DNA from: Chloroflexota bacterium
GTDB taxonomy: Bacteria; Chloroflexota; Dehalococcoidia; SHYD01; JACQUQ01
DNA length: 42,846 bases
Direction of reading: 5' to 3'
NCBI GenBank assembly: GCA_016210175.1
Contig: JACQUQ010000214.1
Location: 1 to 42,846, forward strand
The number at the start of each line of letters is the position of its first letter. Position 1 is the first letter of the stretch. The position numbers and the translations under genes are program-made. Below, one piece after another: positions 26,105-35,838 of this stretch. The notes below the pieces were generated by a model. The model saw only the letters and a list, made by a program, of their open reading frames with translations. It searched no databases and was not told the origin of the DNA.

Positions 26105-27604
26105 ATGGCGACCCAGGTCGAAGCGCGGACCTACAAGAACTACATCGACGGCCAGTGGGTGGACTCGACCACCGGCGAGACCTTCCCGAACATCAACCCG
26201 GCCACCGGCGAGGTGCTGGGGTACTTCCCCAAGTCGGGCAAGGCGGACATTGACCGGGCCGTGGCGGCGGCACAGCGGGCCTTTGCGCGCTGGCGTGCGG
26301 TCCCGGCGCCCCGGCGGGCGGAGATCCTCTTCCGGGCGGGCGAGCTGCTGGTGCAACGCAAGGAAGAGTACGCCCGCGGCATGAGCCTGGAGATGGGCAA
26401 GGTCCTGAAAGAGGCCCGGGGCGATGTCCAGGAAGCCATCGACATGACCTACTTCATGGCGGGGGAGGGCCGCCGCCTGTACGGTCACACCACCCCGTCG
26501 GAGCTGCCGGACAAGCTGTGCCTGACCTTCCGGATGCCCATCGGCGTGGTGGCCGCCATTACGCCGTGGAACTTCCCCATGGCTATCCCGTCCTGGAAGC
26601 TGATGCCCGCGCTCATCGCCGGGAACACCGTGGTCTTCAAGCCGTCCACCTGGACGCCGCAGTCGGCCTACAACCTCATCGCGGTCCTGGAAGAGGCCGG
26701 ACTGCCCCCCGGCGTGGTGAACCTGGTCTTTGAGCGGGAGGTGGGGGTGTCCCAGTATCTGGTGGAGCACCCCGGCGTGAGCCTGGTGTCCTTCACCGGC
26801 TCCACTGCCACCGGCACCGCCATCGCCACCATCTGCGCGCGCCAGAACAAGCGCTACTCCCTGGAGTTGGGCGGCAAGAACGCGGTCATCGTGCTGGCCG
26901 ATGCCGACCTGGACTTGGCGATGGACGGCATCGTGTGGAGCGCCTTCGGCACCACCGGGCAGCGCTGCACCGCGGCCAGCCGCATCATCGTGGAGCGTCC
27001 CCTGGTGGAGGAGGTGCAGCGCCGCCTGGTCGAGCGGGCCCGTGCCCTGCGCCTGGGCAGCGGCGTGGACCCCCAGACCGACGTTGGCCCGGTCATCAAC
27101 GAGGAGCAACTGAAGAAGATCCGGGGCTACATGGACATCGGCCGCGCCGAGGGCGCCCGTCTCCTGTGCGGCGGTGAGATCGCGCGGGACGGCGACCTGG
27201 GCAGGGGCTACTTCTTCCAGCCCACCGTCTTCGCTGACGTGCGCCCCGACATGCGGATTGCCCAGGAGGAGATCTTCGGGCCGGTCACCGATATCATTCC
27301 GGTGGACTCCCCGGAGGAGGCCGTGCGGGTGAACAACGCGACCCCCTACGGCCTGGTGACGTCGGTCTTCACTCGCGACGTCACCAAGGCGATGCGGGCA
27401 GTCGAAGGGATTACCACTGGCCTGGTCTACGTCAACGCCGGGACCATCGGCGCGGAGGTCCACCTGCCTTTCGGCGGCACCCGCAACACGGGCAACGGCC
27501 ACCGGGAGGGCGGCATCGGTGCCCTGGACGTCTTCACCGAGTGGAAGACGGTGTACATCGACTACTCGGGCCGGCTGCAAAAGGCGCAAATCGACGTCGC
27601 GTAA
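26105..27604 (+). CDS. Aldehyde dehydrogenase family protein
   Basis: [66 protein letters not shown] catalytic Cys. Confidence 0.92.
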   Translation: MATQVEARTYKNYIDGQWVDSTTGETFPNINPATGEVLGYFPKSGKADIDRAVAAAQRAFARWRAVPAPRRAEILFRAGELLVQRKEEYARGMSLEMGKVLKEARGDVQEAIDMTYFMAGEGRRLYGHTTPSELPDKLCLTFRMPIGVVAAITPWNFPMAIPSWKLMPALIAGNTVVFKPSTWTPQSAYNLIAVLEEAGLPPGVVNLVFEREVGVSQYLVEHPGVSLVSFTGSTATGTAIATICARQNKRYSLELGGKNAVIVLADADLDLAMDGIVWSAFGTTGQRCTAASRIIVERPLVEEVQRRLVERARALRLGSGVDPQTDVGPVINEEQLKKIRGYMDIGRAEGARLLCGGEIARDGDLGRGYFFQPTVFADVRPDMRIAQEEIFGPVTDIIPVDSPEEAVRVNNATPYGLVTSVFTRDVTKAMRAVEGITTGLVYVNAGTIGAEVHLPFGGTRNTGNGHREGGIGALDVFTEWKTVYIDYSGRLQKAQIDVA

Positions 27605-27634
27605 CGCCGGGGCGCCGGTAGGATGGGAGGAGAG

Positions 27635-27657
27635 GGGGCGGGTTGCAGACCCGCCCC
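27635..27657. repeat. GGGGCGGGTTGCAGACCCGCCCC hairpin repeat, copy 1
   Basis: Near-identical to 40585-40607 (GGGGCGGGTTGCAAGCCCGCCCC). Confidence 0.6.
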
Positions 27658-27756
27658 GCCCGCGTGCCTCGCCGTGACGACGGTACGACGGTACGAAAAT
27701 CACCCATCATCGCCCTATGCAGATAAGGATGAGACAGGACTGATACGGCAACCCGC

Positions 27757-27785
27757 TTGACAGCGGGCCGGAACGCGGGTATGCT
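27757..27785 (+). promoter_or_regulatory. Sigma-70-type promoter for the riboswitch leader
   Basis: TTGACA (27757-27762), 17-nt spacer, TATGCT (27780-27785). Confidence 0.75.
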
Positions 27786-27789
27786 GCGG

Positions 27790-27945
27790 GGCAAGTGCAG
27801 AGACGGCCGAGTCCCATTGCGGGAGCGGGGGATCCAAGGTTACAGCGTTCTCGCTGTAGGGGTGAATCGCGCAGCCGCGCGTAGGGTAGGACTCTTTCGG
27901 CCCGAACCCGTCAGCTAACCCCGTAGGCACGCGAAAGAGGCCAGG
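27790..27945 (+). promoter_or_regulatory. c-di-AMP riboswitch (ydaO/yuaA leader class); approximate boundaries
   Basis: Conserved blocks CGGCCGAGTCC, GGGAGCGGGGGATCCA, GGGGTGAATC, GTAGGG, TCTTTCGGCCCGAACCCGTCAGCTAACCCCGTAGGC in the expected order. Confidence 0.92.
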
Positions 27946-27948
27946 TGT

Positions 27949-27983
27949 ACGACCAGGGCTTGCCTCTGGTCGTCTTCTTTTCT
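27949..27983 (+). terminator. Intrinsic terminator after the riboswitch aptamer (expression platform)
   Basis: ACGACCAG-N9-CTGGTCGT followed by CTTCTTTTCT. Confidence 0.75.
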
Positions 27984-28034
27984 GGGCCCTGGCGTTTGCT
28001 CGGCCGCTTCCCAATCCAGCTTGGGAGGCGACCT

Positions 28035-29246
28035 ATGAAGATCCCCAGGTGGATGGCAAGTCCGCGCTGGCGCGCGGCGTGGGGGCGTGACGATCTGCGG
28101 CGTCACCGGCTGACCCTGCTGGGCGCGCGGTCTGGGCCGCGCCGTCCGTCACGCCGCTTCTCCTTGGTCCTGGCCCTCACCTCGGCGGCCCTGCTCCTGC
28201 TGCTGGCCCGCAACCACCCCGCGCTGGGCCAGGTGATGCAGGTGACGCCGACTGAGCCGCCCAACGTCGGCCTCACCTTTAGCAAGCGCCAGGCCGAGTA
28301 CCTTGGTCTGCCCTGGCGTGAGACCTTCCAGATGGCTCTGAACCTCTCGCCCCAGCTCGTCCGCTTGGGGGCCTACTGGGACGAGATAGAGTCCCAACCA
28401 GGCCACTACGATTTCTCGACGCTGGACTGGCAGCTCGACCAGGCCGCGGCCCAGGACCGCCAGGTCATGCTCACGGTAGGCATGAAAGCCCCGCGCTGGC
28501 CCGAATACTACCTGCCGACCTGGCTCATGTCGCGCCTGACCCTGCCCCAGGGCGCCCAGGTGTCGGACAGCGCCCGCCTGCGCACCCATGCCCTCGCCTT
28601 CGTGCGCACCGTCGTCCAGCGGTACCGTAGCCACGAGGTCATTGCCTACTGGCAGGTAGAGAACGAGCCACTGGACCCGTCCGGCCCTCACCGGTGGCGG
28701 ATTGGCGCCGATTTCCTCCGGCAAGAAGTCGAACTGGTGCGCGCGCTGGACGAGCAGCGCCGTCCGGTCATCGTCAACATGTTCGTCGCCACCCATCCCC
28801 TGAACGCCGCTCCGCCGTTGCGCACGGAGGTCAGGAAACGGGCCCGTACCATCCTGGAGACGGCCGATATCCTGGGGTTGGACCTCTATCCCAGCATGGG
28901 GACGCGGATCTTGGGCTTCGACGTGTATTTCAACTGGCTGCAATGGCCGTGGGAGCGGCCGGCGCTTGACCTCCAGCGGCTGGCCCGCCAGCACGGCAAA
29001 GAGACGTGGATCATCGAAGCGCAAGCCGAGCCGTGGGAGCCGTCGAGCGTGGTCTACACTGCTGCCCGGCAGAGCCGGAGCGTCCAGCCCAGCACTGCAG
29101 TGAGCATCTTTGGGCGGCTCCAGGCCGCAGGCTTCCAGCACATTCTGCTGTGGGGGGTGGAGCACTGGTATATGCGCTTGCAGCGCTACCGCGATGGCAC
29201 GTGGTGGGAAGCGATGGAGCCCCACTTTCCCCAGGGCGCGGGTTAG
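28035..29246 (+). CDS. Secreted glycoside-hydrolase-like protein (TIM-barrel GH superfamily)
   Basis: N-terminal hydrophobic segment FSLVLALTSAALLLLLARNHPALG; VRLGAYWDEIESQPGHYDFSTLDWQLDQAAAQD; WQVENEPLDPSG (putative acid/base Glu) and WIIEAQAEPW (putative nucleophile Glu). Confidence 0.75.
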   Translation: MKIPRWMASPRWRAAWGRDDLRRHRLTLLGARSGPRRPSRRFSLVLALTSAALLLLLARNHPALGQVMQVTPTEPPNVGLTFSKRQAEYLGLPWRETFQMALNLSPQLVRLGAYWDEIESQPGHYDFSTLDWQLDQAAAQDRQVMLTVGMKAPRWPEYYLPTWLMSRLTLPQGAQVSDSARLRTHALAFVRTVVQRYRSHEVIAYWQVENEPLDPSGPHRWRIGADFLRQEVELVRALDEQRRPVIVNMFVATHPLNAAPPLRTEVRKRARTILETADILGLDLYPSMGTRILGFDVYFNWLQWPWERPALDLQRLARQHGKETWIIEAQAEPWEPSSVVYTAARQSRSVQPSTAVSIFGRLQAAGFQHILLWGVEHWYMRLQRYRDGTWWEAMEPHFPQGAG

Positions 29247-30529
29247 GCGCTCGCCTGCGACGATGGCACCAGCAACGCCAGGGGAGCAGCGGCGAGGGTG
29301 AGCACGGCAAAGAAGAAGTTCGCCGGGGCGTAGGTGCCGGTCAGGTCAAAGGCCAGCCCCATGATCAGCGGCCCCAGGACCCCGGTCGCCACCGCCGCGC
29401 CTTGGACCAGCCCCTGGAGCGCGCCGAACGCCCGCTGGCCGAAAATGCGTCCCATGAGAATGGGCCGGGCGGGAATGGTGCTACCAAAGGCGATGCCGAA
29501 CAGCAGGGCAAAGGGGATCACCTGCCACCACTCCGTCAGGTAGGCCAGCAGGAGGAAGGAAAGCGCCTGCGCCACCAGTGCGCCGGTCAGCACCAGCCGC
29601 TGGTCTATGAGGTCCATGAGCACCCCCGCGCTGAGCCGCCCGATGCCACTCAGGAAAAACACCAGGCCCAGGCCGATGGATGCCTCGCGGGGGCTGAACC
29701 CCACGCTCTGGAACAGGGGCACCTGGTGGACCATCACCCCGCTGACGCCCAGGCCGTGGATGCCGAAGACGGCGACCAGCGCCCAGAAGGCCCGGGTCCG
29801 TACCGCCTCTGCCACGGTAAGGCCGGGGAGGTCCTGGCGGTCCCGGCGCTCCTCGTGGGCCTTGCCCTGAACGGGAGGTTTGGCCGCTGCGACGGGCTCG
29901 CCATCGGCAAGCAGCCCGTAGACTTCCGGGTGCGGCCGGGCCAGGAGCGCCAGCGGGATGCCCAGCACCCAGAGCCCCACGCCCAGGACGAAGATAGCCA
30001 GGCGCCAGCCCAGGGCCTCTTCCAACAACTGTACCAGGATGAGGAAGGGGCCGGCCACGACGGGACCCAGCATCGCCAGGCCCAGGGCACGCCCGCGCAT
30101 CCGGTGAAACCACTTGACGATGACCGCGGGCCAGGCGATACCGTGCGACGCGCCGCTCACCCCGAACGAGATAATGGCGAAGGCCAGGTAGAACATCCAC
30201 GCGGACGAAATGGCGCTGAGCAGCAGCATCCCGGTGCCGCCGACGATCACCCCGCCGAGGATGATGGTGCGCGGCCCCCAGCGGTCAACCAGGAACCCGA
30301 CGGCCGGCGCCATCACGCCCGTCTCCAGTTGGCGCAGGGCAAATGCGCCGGAGGTGAGGGTCCGACTCCAGCCGAACTCATTGACGATGGGCAGGAAGAA
30401 GATCTGGAAACCCTGGAAGAAGGCGAGGGAGAGGTAGAAGTTCATGCCGACACTAGCGGCAACGATGTACCAGCCGAAGAAGATCTTTGGCCGACGTTGT
30501 GGCAGTGTGAGGAACAGCTTGGCAAGCAC
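29243..30529 (-). CDS. MFS transporter (oxalate/formate antiporter-like)
   Basis: Multiple TM segments; GFLVDRWGPRTIILGGVIVGGTGMLL; start refined to GTG 30529. Confidence 0.85.
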   Translation of the reverse strand: MLAKLFLTLPQRRPKIFFGWYIVAASVGMNFYLSLAFFQGFQIFFLPIVNEFGWSRTLTSGAFALRQLETGVMAPAVGFLVDRWGPRTIILGGVIVGGTGMLLLSAISSAWMFYLAFAIISFGVSGASHGIAWPAVIVKWFHRMRGRALGLAMLGPVVAGPFLILVQLLEEALGWRLAIFVLGVGLWVLGIPLALLARPHPEVYGLLADGEPVAAAKPPVQGKAHEERRDRQDLPGLTVAEAVRTRAFWALVAVFGIHGLGVSGVMVHQVPLFQSVGFSPREASIGLGLVFFLSGIGRLSAGVLMDLIDQRLVLTGALVAQALSFLLLAYLTEWWQVIPFALLFGIAFGSTIPARPILMGRIFGQRAFGALQGLVQGAAVATGVLGPLIMGLAFDLTGTYAPANFFFAVLTLAAAPLALLVPSSQASA

Positions 30530-30759
30530 CCCCTGAGTATACACCCTTCGCCGTCGGATGCCAACCCTCGCGCGCCGGGCCAGCAGGGAGGGACCGACGC
30601 TCCTGGACACACCCGGCAACCCAGCGGTTTTGACAGTGCTGCGACGCGTCTGCTACGCTATCCGCAGGGGATCAGCGCGCGTCGCGGGTCCACCGCGGGC
30701 ATCGGTTGCGGTAAGGCGCAACCAGTTGGAGCAATGCCGCGTCATTGTTGCCATACGAC

Positions 30760-30834
30760 GCCCGAGTGGCGCAACGGTAGCGCAACCGACTTGTAATCGG
30801 TAGGTTGGCGGTTCAAATCCGCTCTCGGGCTCCA
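30760..30834 (+). tRNA. tRNA-Thr (anticodon TGT), CCA encoded
   Basis: GCCCGAG acceptor pairs with CTCGGGC; ACCGA-CTTGTAA-TCGGT anticodon arm; GGCGGTTCAAATCCGCT T-arm; TCCA 3' end. Confidence 0.95.
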
Positions 30835-31045
30835 CGCTTTCCCTGGGGTTGCTGCCTCCTAGCTACGTGTTCCCCTGCTCCTTCGCCCGCTTTCCTCGCG
30901 GTCCTCCCCCTGGTGACCTGCGTATGGCGGGGACTACCGCCGTTGTCGGTGCCAGACCGTCCGCACCTGGTCCCGGCCGTCCCAGACCGCGCGTCGCCGA
31001 GCCGCACCGTCACTCCCAGGCGCTTTTCCGGGACGGTGGCGGTGA

Positions 31046-33658
31046 TCAGGGCGCGGCGCCGCTCCCGGAGAACCACGCCGCGAGACTCGCCCGGTTGCGC
31101 TCCAGCCAGGCAGCGTTCAAGCGGATACGCTCCAGGGATTGTTCGACGGTCCGGCGCGCGGCCGGCACGGGATGGGTACGGAAGAACTCCTCGACCTCCC
31201 GCGCCCGCTCCAGCGTGGTAAACCCGCCCGTGAGGGCGACGAGGCTGGTGATGCTGGCGCCGCCCCGCCCGTAGCGACGGTCGAACTCCGGCCAGTTGGC
31301 CTGGACGAACTCCCACGCCAGCGCCCGCCCGTCACGGCGGTTGGCGGCGACGGACACCACGATGGTGATGGTATCCTGGCTACGCACGTCGGGGGAAAGG
31401 GAGCGCTCCAGGGTGGTCTGCAAGAGGTCGCGCTGGGGAAAACGGGTGAGGGCGCGCAAGAAGCGCAGCTTCTCCTCCTGAAACTCGGTCTGCCGTGCCC
31501 GCTCCCACATGGCCTCGTACAGGTCCCGGTCGCCCTGCTGGGCGGCCAGCGCGACCACCACGCCCCGCAGATCGGGGTGCAGCGAGGCCGGATGCTGGAG
31601 GTAGCGCGCAAAACGGGCCTGTGCCTCCTGGAGGACCGCGGGATCGCCAAAGGCCCCAGCCTGGGCCAGGACGGTGCTCCGCAACAGGGTATCCAGGTGA
31701 CCCTCACCGGGCCGGGCCTCCCAGCCGACTTGCTGCACAATCTTCTGGTAGAGCCTCCGGGCGAAGGCGTCGAAGGCCGGCAGGAACGGCTCGTGCAGGA
31801 CGAGCACTTCCAAGCCATTGAGGTTCGCCGAGAGGTCGCCCCACACGATAGCGTCCTGCTCGTTCTCGTACGCTTCTGCTAAGGATAGAAAGCGGGTAGC
31901 TGGCGCGTAGCCGGCACGCGCCAGCGCGTAAGCGTCGTTCTGGAGGCCCAGGCGGTCCACGGCGGGGAGGTCCAGGCGGCGAACAGCCTCCCGCAGGCGG
32001 TCCCAGCCGGTATCCCCATACTGCACTCGGTAGAAGCCCGTCTGCCCCCCGTTGACCTTGACCCAGCCCTGCGCCCCGGCGGCATTCCCTCCCAGGTTGA
32101 CCTCGTGCTCGCGCTCCTCCATCAGGAAGGCGAGCTTCTCGGCCAGCCCCTGCCGCGTCACACTGACGGGGATCTTCCACAGGGTCGGGTCGTCCTGGCG
32201 CTCGTCTAGCAGGTGGTCGTACAGGAACCGGCGCTGCGCCAGGTGCAGCCACAGTTGGCCGTCATGGCGGTCCACCCGCGCCTGCACGAAGGGGTAGCCG
32301 ACCTGCTTGATCCAGGTGCCCATGACCTCGGAGACCGGCTCCCCCGACGCCGCCGCCAGCGCCGTCCACAGGTCTTCCGTCCGGGCGTTGCCGTACTGGT
32401 GCGCCGTCAGATAGGCCTGAAGCCCGCGGCAGAAGGTCTCGGCGCCCAGGTACTCTTCGAGCATCCGCAGCACCGACCCGCCTTTGCTGTAGCTGATGGC
32501 GTCGAAGATCTCCCGGATCTGGGCGGGGTTCGCGACGGGGACCTCCACGGGGTGGGAGTTGCGCAGCCCGTCCAGGCCCAGGCCGGCGTTGGTATCGTGG
32601 GAGACGAACTGGGTCCACATATGCCACTCCGGATACAGGGCATCCACGCACTTGTCCCCGATCCACGAGGCGAAGCTCTCATTGAGCCAGAGATCGTCCC
32701 ACCACTCCATGGTGACCAGGTCGCCGAACCACATATGGGCCGTCTCGTGGGCGACCACCTCAAGGATGCGCTGCCGCGTGGCCGCGGCGGAGTGCTCCGG
32801 GTCGTACAGCAGGGCGGTCTCCCGGTAGGTAACGGCGCCCCAGTTCTCCATAGCGCCGGCGGCAAAGTCGGGTATCGCGATGTGGTCGAGCTTGGGCAGC
32901 GGGTACGGGATGCCGAAGTAGTTGTTGAAGTAGGAGAGCACCCGCACGGCGTTCTCCAGGGCAAAGCGTCCCTGCGCCTCTTTCCCGCGCGTCGTCCAGA
33001 CCCGCACCAGCGTCCCGCCGGGAGCCGTCGCCGCGCTGCTGACCATGTCTCCCACGATGAAGGCCAGGAGGTAGGTGGACATCCGGGGCGTCTCGGCGAA
33101 CCGCACGGCCTTGCGCCCCGGTCCGACCGGCGTCTCGCTCTCGACGGGCATATTCGAGATAGCCGTAAGGTCCGTGGGAACCACCAGCGTCACCTGGAAG
33201 GTGGCTTTCACCGCCGGCTCGTCCCAGCAGGGGAAGGCGCGGCGGGCGTCGGTCGCCTCAAACTGGGTGGCGGCGAGGTAGCGCGTGGCCCCGTCCGGGC
33301 TGGTATAACGGCTACGGTAGAACCCCCGCAGCTGGTCATTCAGCGTCCCGGCAAAGCGCAGGTGGAGGGTAACGGACCCGGCGGGGATCGGCTGGCCGAA
33401 GGAGAAGCGGGCGGTCTCCGCATCCGCGTCCAGGTGGATGTCGGCGGCGGGCAGCGCGGTGCCATCCGCAAGCGTCACCTCGCAGGAGGCGATGTCGAGC
33501 TCGCTGGCATGGAGGGTGATGTGGGTGGTCGCCTCGGCGACCTCAAGCGCAATGGCCTCCTCACCCTGAAAGGTGAAATCAGTGAGGTCCGGTGTGAGGG
33601 TGAGGGCGTAGCGTCGCGGCCGGATGGAGGCGGGCAAACGGATCCCATTGGTCGTCAT
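31046..33658 (-). CDS. pepN: M1 family aminopeptidase (aminopeptidase N-like)
   Basis: GAMENWG; HETAH-18-E zinc motif (VVAHETAHMWFGDLVTMEWWDDLWLNESFASW); start refined to MTTNGIRLPASI at 33658. Confidence 0.93.
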   Translation of the reverse strand: MTTNGIRLPASIRPRRYALTLTPDLTDFTFQGEEAIALEVAEATTHITLHASELDIASCEVTLADGTALPAADIHLDADAETARFSFGQPIPAGSVTLHLRFAGTLNDQLRGFYRSRYTSPDGATRYLAATQFEATDARRAFPCWDEPAVKATFQVTLVVPTDLTAISNMPVESETPVGPGRKAVRFAETPRMSTYLLAFIVGDMVSSAATAPGGTLVRVWTTRGKEAQGRFALENAVRVLSYFNNYFGIPYPLPKLDHIAIPDFAAGAMENWGAVTYRETALLYDPEHSAAATRQRILEVVAHETAHMWFGDLVTMEWWDDLWLNESFASWIGDKCVDALYPEWHMWTQFVSHDTNAGLGLDGLRNSHPVEVPVANPAQIREIFDAISYSKGGSVLRMLEEYLGAETFCRGLQAYLTAHQYGNARTEDLWTALAAASGEPVSEVMGTWIKQVGYPFVQARVDRHDGQLWLHLAQRRFLYDHLLDERQDDPTLWKIPVSVTRQGLAEKLAFLMEEREHEVNLGGNAAGAQGWVKVNGGQTGFYRVQYGDTGWDRLREAVRRLDLPAVDRLGLQNDAYALARAGYAPATRFLSLAEAYENEQDAIVWGDLSANLNGLEVLVLHEPFLPAFDAFARRLYQKIVQQVGWEARPGEGHLDTLLRSTVLAQAGAFGDPAVLQEAQARFARYLQHPASLHPDLRGVVVALAAQQGDRDLYEAMWERARQTEFQEEKLRFLRALTRFPQRDLLQTTLERSLSPDVRSQDTITIVVSVAANRRDGRALAWEFVQANWPEFDRRYGRGGASITSLVALTGGFTTLERAREVEEFFRTHPVPAARRTVEQSLERIRLNAAWLERNRASLAAWFSGSGAAP

Positions 33659-34006
33659 AGCATGTCCCTTATGGTTAATAGTAGCGCCATGCTGCTGGTC
33701 ATCGGAGAGGGAGGGCGGCCCGGCTGAGCAGTCAACGAGCCTTTCCGGTTGTCCCTGATACCACGGTGCCGCCTTCTTTACGTTAGCACAGATGCCCCAG
33801 GCCGTACAGGTAGTAATCGTGGGTCCCAATGGGACACACCGGCGTGGGAGTGGAGGGCACCCCGCACCGGGGCAGGTCCCCGTGCCGCGTGCCCGCGTTT
33901 TCCGAGCGCCTGCCGGGTAGCCTATAATGAGCCGTGAGGGAGCAGCAGTGGACCGCGCCCGGCGGGGCGCCGGCGGCCTCGGTGGAAGCGATCGGAGTGG
34001 ACAGCG

Positions 34007-34609
34007 GTGAACAGGTCGCGCGCGGACTCCTATTCTGCCTTTGAGCGGAAGTTCATCGGCCCCTTCCGGCAGATGCTGCTGCGGGTGGCCCGGCCCCTGG
34101 TCGTGGTGCTGGCCCGCCTGGGGGTGCATCCCCATGTGCTCTCCGGCAGCCAGATCCCGGCGGGCTTTGCGGTCCTGGCCCTCGTGCCAGAGCACCCCCG
34201 CCTGGCCTTCCTCCTGTTCCTGGGCACGCTCTTCCTCGATGGCATCGATGGCGCGCTGGCCCGCGCCACCGGCAAAGCGTCGGCCTTCGGCGCGCTGGTG
34301 GACCAGTACTGCGACCACATCCGGGAGATCACGGTCGTGGGGGGGATGGCCGTGTTCGGGGCGCTGGCTGTCCTGCCCGCGGTGCTCTACGGCCTCATCT
34401 ACACCGGCCTGAATCTGACCCTCTACCTCGCCAACGCCTACGGGGCGCCGGCTCCCTGGGCTATCAAGTCCTACCTGGTGGTGTACCCGGCGCTGTTCCT
34501 CTACCTGTGGCTTGGCCTGAACCTGCTGACCCCGGCGGTGGTGCTCTCCGAAGCCCTGATGCTGGTAGCGGTCGGTCTGGGCCTCCGCAACCTGTGGCGG
34601 GTCATGTGA
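34007..34609 (+). CDS. CDP-alcohol phosphatidyltransferase family protein
   Basis: DGIDGALARATGKASAFGALVDQYCDH matches DxxDGxxARx8GxxxDxxxD. Confidence 0.9.
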   Translation: MNRSRADSYSAFERKFIGPFRQMLLRVARPLVVVLARLGVHPHVLSGSQIPAGFAVLALVPEHPRLAFLLFLGTLFLDGIDGALARATGKASAFGALVDQYCDHIREITVVGGMAVFGALAVLPAVLYGLIYTGLNLTLYLANAYGAPAPWAIKSYLVVYPALFLYLWLGLNLLTPAVVLSEALMLVAVGLGLRNLWRVM

Positions 34610-35796
34610 GGCGCACAATCCTCCTTCCGCCGTCCACGCCGCGGTGGCTGCGGCCCTGGCACGTCGTCGGGGCCGTTGCCCTGCTCTACCTCGGCATCGC
34701 GCTGGCGCGCACTGGGGGCGACCCACTCACGTTCGTGATGCGCTGTCCGAACCCGGAGCAGATCCCCACCGGCACCTGCGGCTACGATGGCCAGTTCGCC
34801 TACGCCATTGCCATGGACCCGGCCGGCGCCGCGCCCTTCATGGACGTTCCGGCCTACCGGTACCAGCGCATCCTCTACCCCTTGCTGGCACGCGTGCTGG
34901 GCGCGGGGCAGCCCGACCTGGTCCCGTGGACGCTGGTGCTCATCAACTGGGTGGCGCTGGCCGCGGGCACCGCGGTACTGGAAGCGGTCCTCTGCGCGTA
35001 CGGCGTCAGCCGCTGGTACGCCCTGGCCTACGGGCTGTTTGCCGGGGTGCTGATGCCGGTCCGGCTGGACCTGACGGAGCCGCTGGCCTACGCGCTGGCG
35101 CTGGGTGGGGTCCTGGCCGCCATGCGCGGTCGAGGCGCCCTGTCCGGGGTGCTGCTGGCTCTGGCGGCGCTGACCAAAGAGACCACGTTGCTGTTCGCTG
35201 CGGGGGTGGTGGCCGGGTATGCGCTGCGCGGCGCCGGGGCGTGGCGCTCCGGCCCGGCCGGCGGGGGAGCGGTCCCTGCCAAGGGGCCGGAAGCCCGTGC
35301 TCCCCATGCCTTCCGGGATGCGGCGACGCTGGGGGTGATGGCGGTTGCGCCGTTCGTCCTGTGGCAGGTGGCGCTGCGGGCGCAGTTCGGGCAGTTCGGG
35401 ATCGGATCGGGCGGGGCGCTGGCGACGCCCTTCGAGTGGGTACCGCTGCGCGGGTGGTGGTCCCTGGTGTCGGCTCGTCCGGGCGCGTTCCTGCTTCTCA
35501 GCCTCATTATGGTGCCGATGGCGGTCATGCCGGCGCTGGTGGGGTTGTGGCTGGCGCTGCGCGACGTGGCCCAGCGCCGGTACGACGTGCCGGCGCTGCT
35601 CCTCCTCTTCCATGCGGCCGTCGTGCTGTTCACGCCGCAGTCCACTTTCCGGGAGCCGCTGGGTATGGTGCGGTTCATCGTCGGGCTGGTCGCGGCGACG
35701 GTGATCTATGCGGCCGCGCGCCGGTCGCGGCGCGGGCTGAACTACGCCCTGCTGTGGGTCTTTACCCTGGGGCTGGCGCTGAATGAGTTCGCCTGA
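34606..35796 (+). CDS. Multi-pass integral membrane protein, possible GT-C-like glycosyltransferase
   Basis: GTG start overlapping the previous stop; many TM segments; CPNPEQIPTGTCGYDGQFAYAIAMDPAGAAPFMDVPAYRYQRILYPLLARVL. Confidence 0.7.
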   Translation: MRRTILLPPSTPRWLRPWHVVGAVALLYLGIALARTGGDPLTFVMRCPNPEQIPTGTCGYDGQFAYAIAMDPAGAAPFMDVPAYRYQRILYPLLARVLGAGQPDLVPWTLVLINWVALAAGTAVLEAVLCAYGVSRWYALAYGLFAGVLMPVRLDLTEPLAYALALGGVLAAMRGRGALSGVLLALAALTKETTLLFAAGVVAGYALRGAGAWRSGPAGGGAVPAKGPEARAPHAFRDAATLGVMAVAPFVLWQVALRAQFGQFGIGSGGALATPFEWVPLRGWWSLVSARPGAFLLLSLIMVPMAVMPALVGLWLALRDVAQRRYDVPALLLLFHAAVVLFTPQSTFREPLGMVRFIVGLVAATVIYAAARRSRRGLNYALLWVFTLGLALNEFA

Positions 35797-35838
35797 CAGG
35801 GGTGTGTGCGCAGATCTCGCCCCGCGCCCCTCCTCCGG

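Noticed and set aside
29006-30796. 596-aa plus-strand ORF opposite the MFS transporter
   Set aside because: Low-complexity charged sequence antisense to a clear MFS gene.
33659-34726. N-terminal extension of the 1226-aa aminopeptidase ORF
   Set aside because: Runs antisense across the CDP-alcohol phosphatidyltransferase gene; the true M1 start is MTTNGIRL at 33658.
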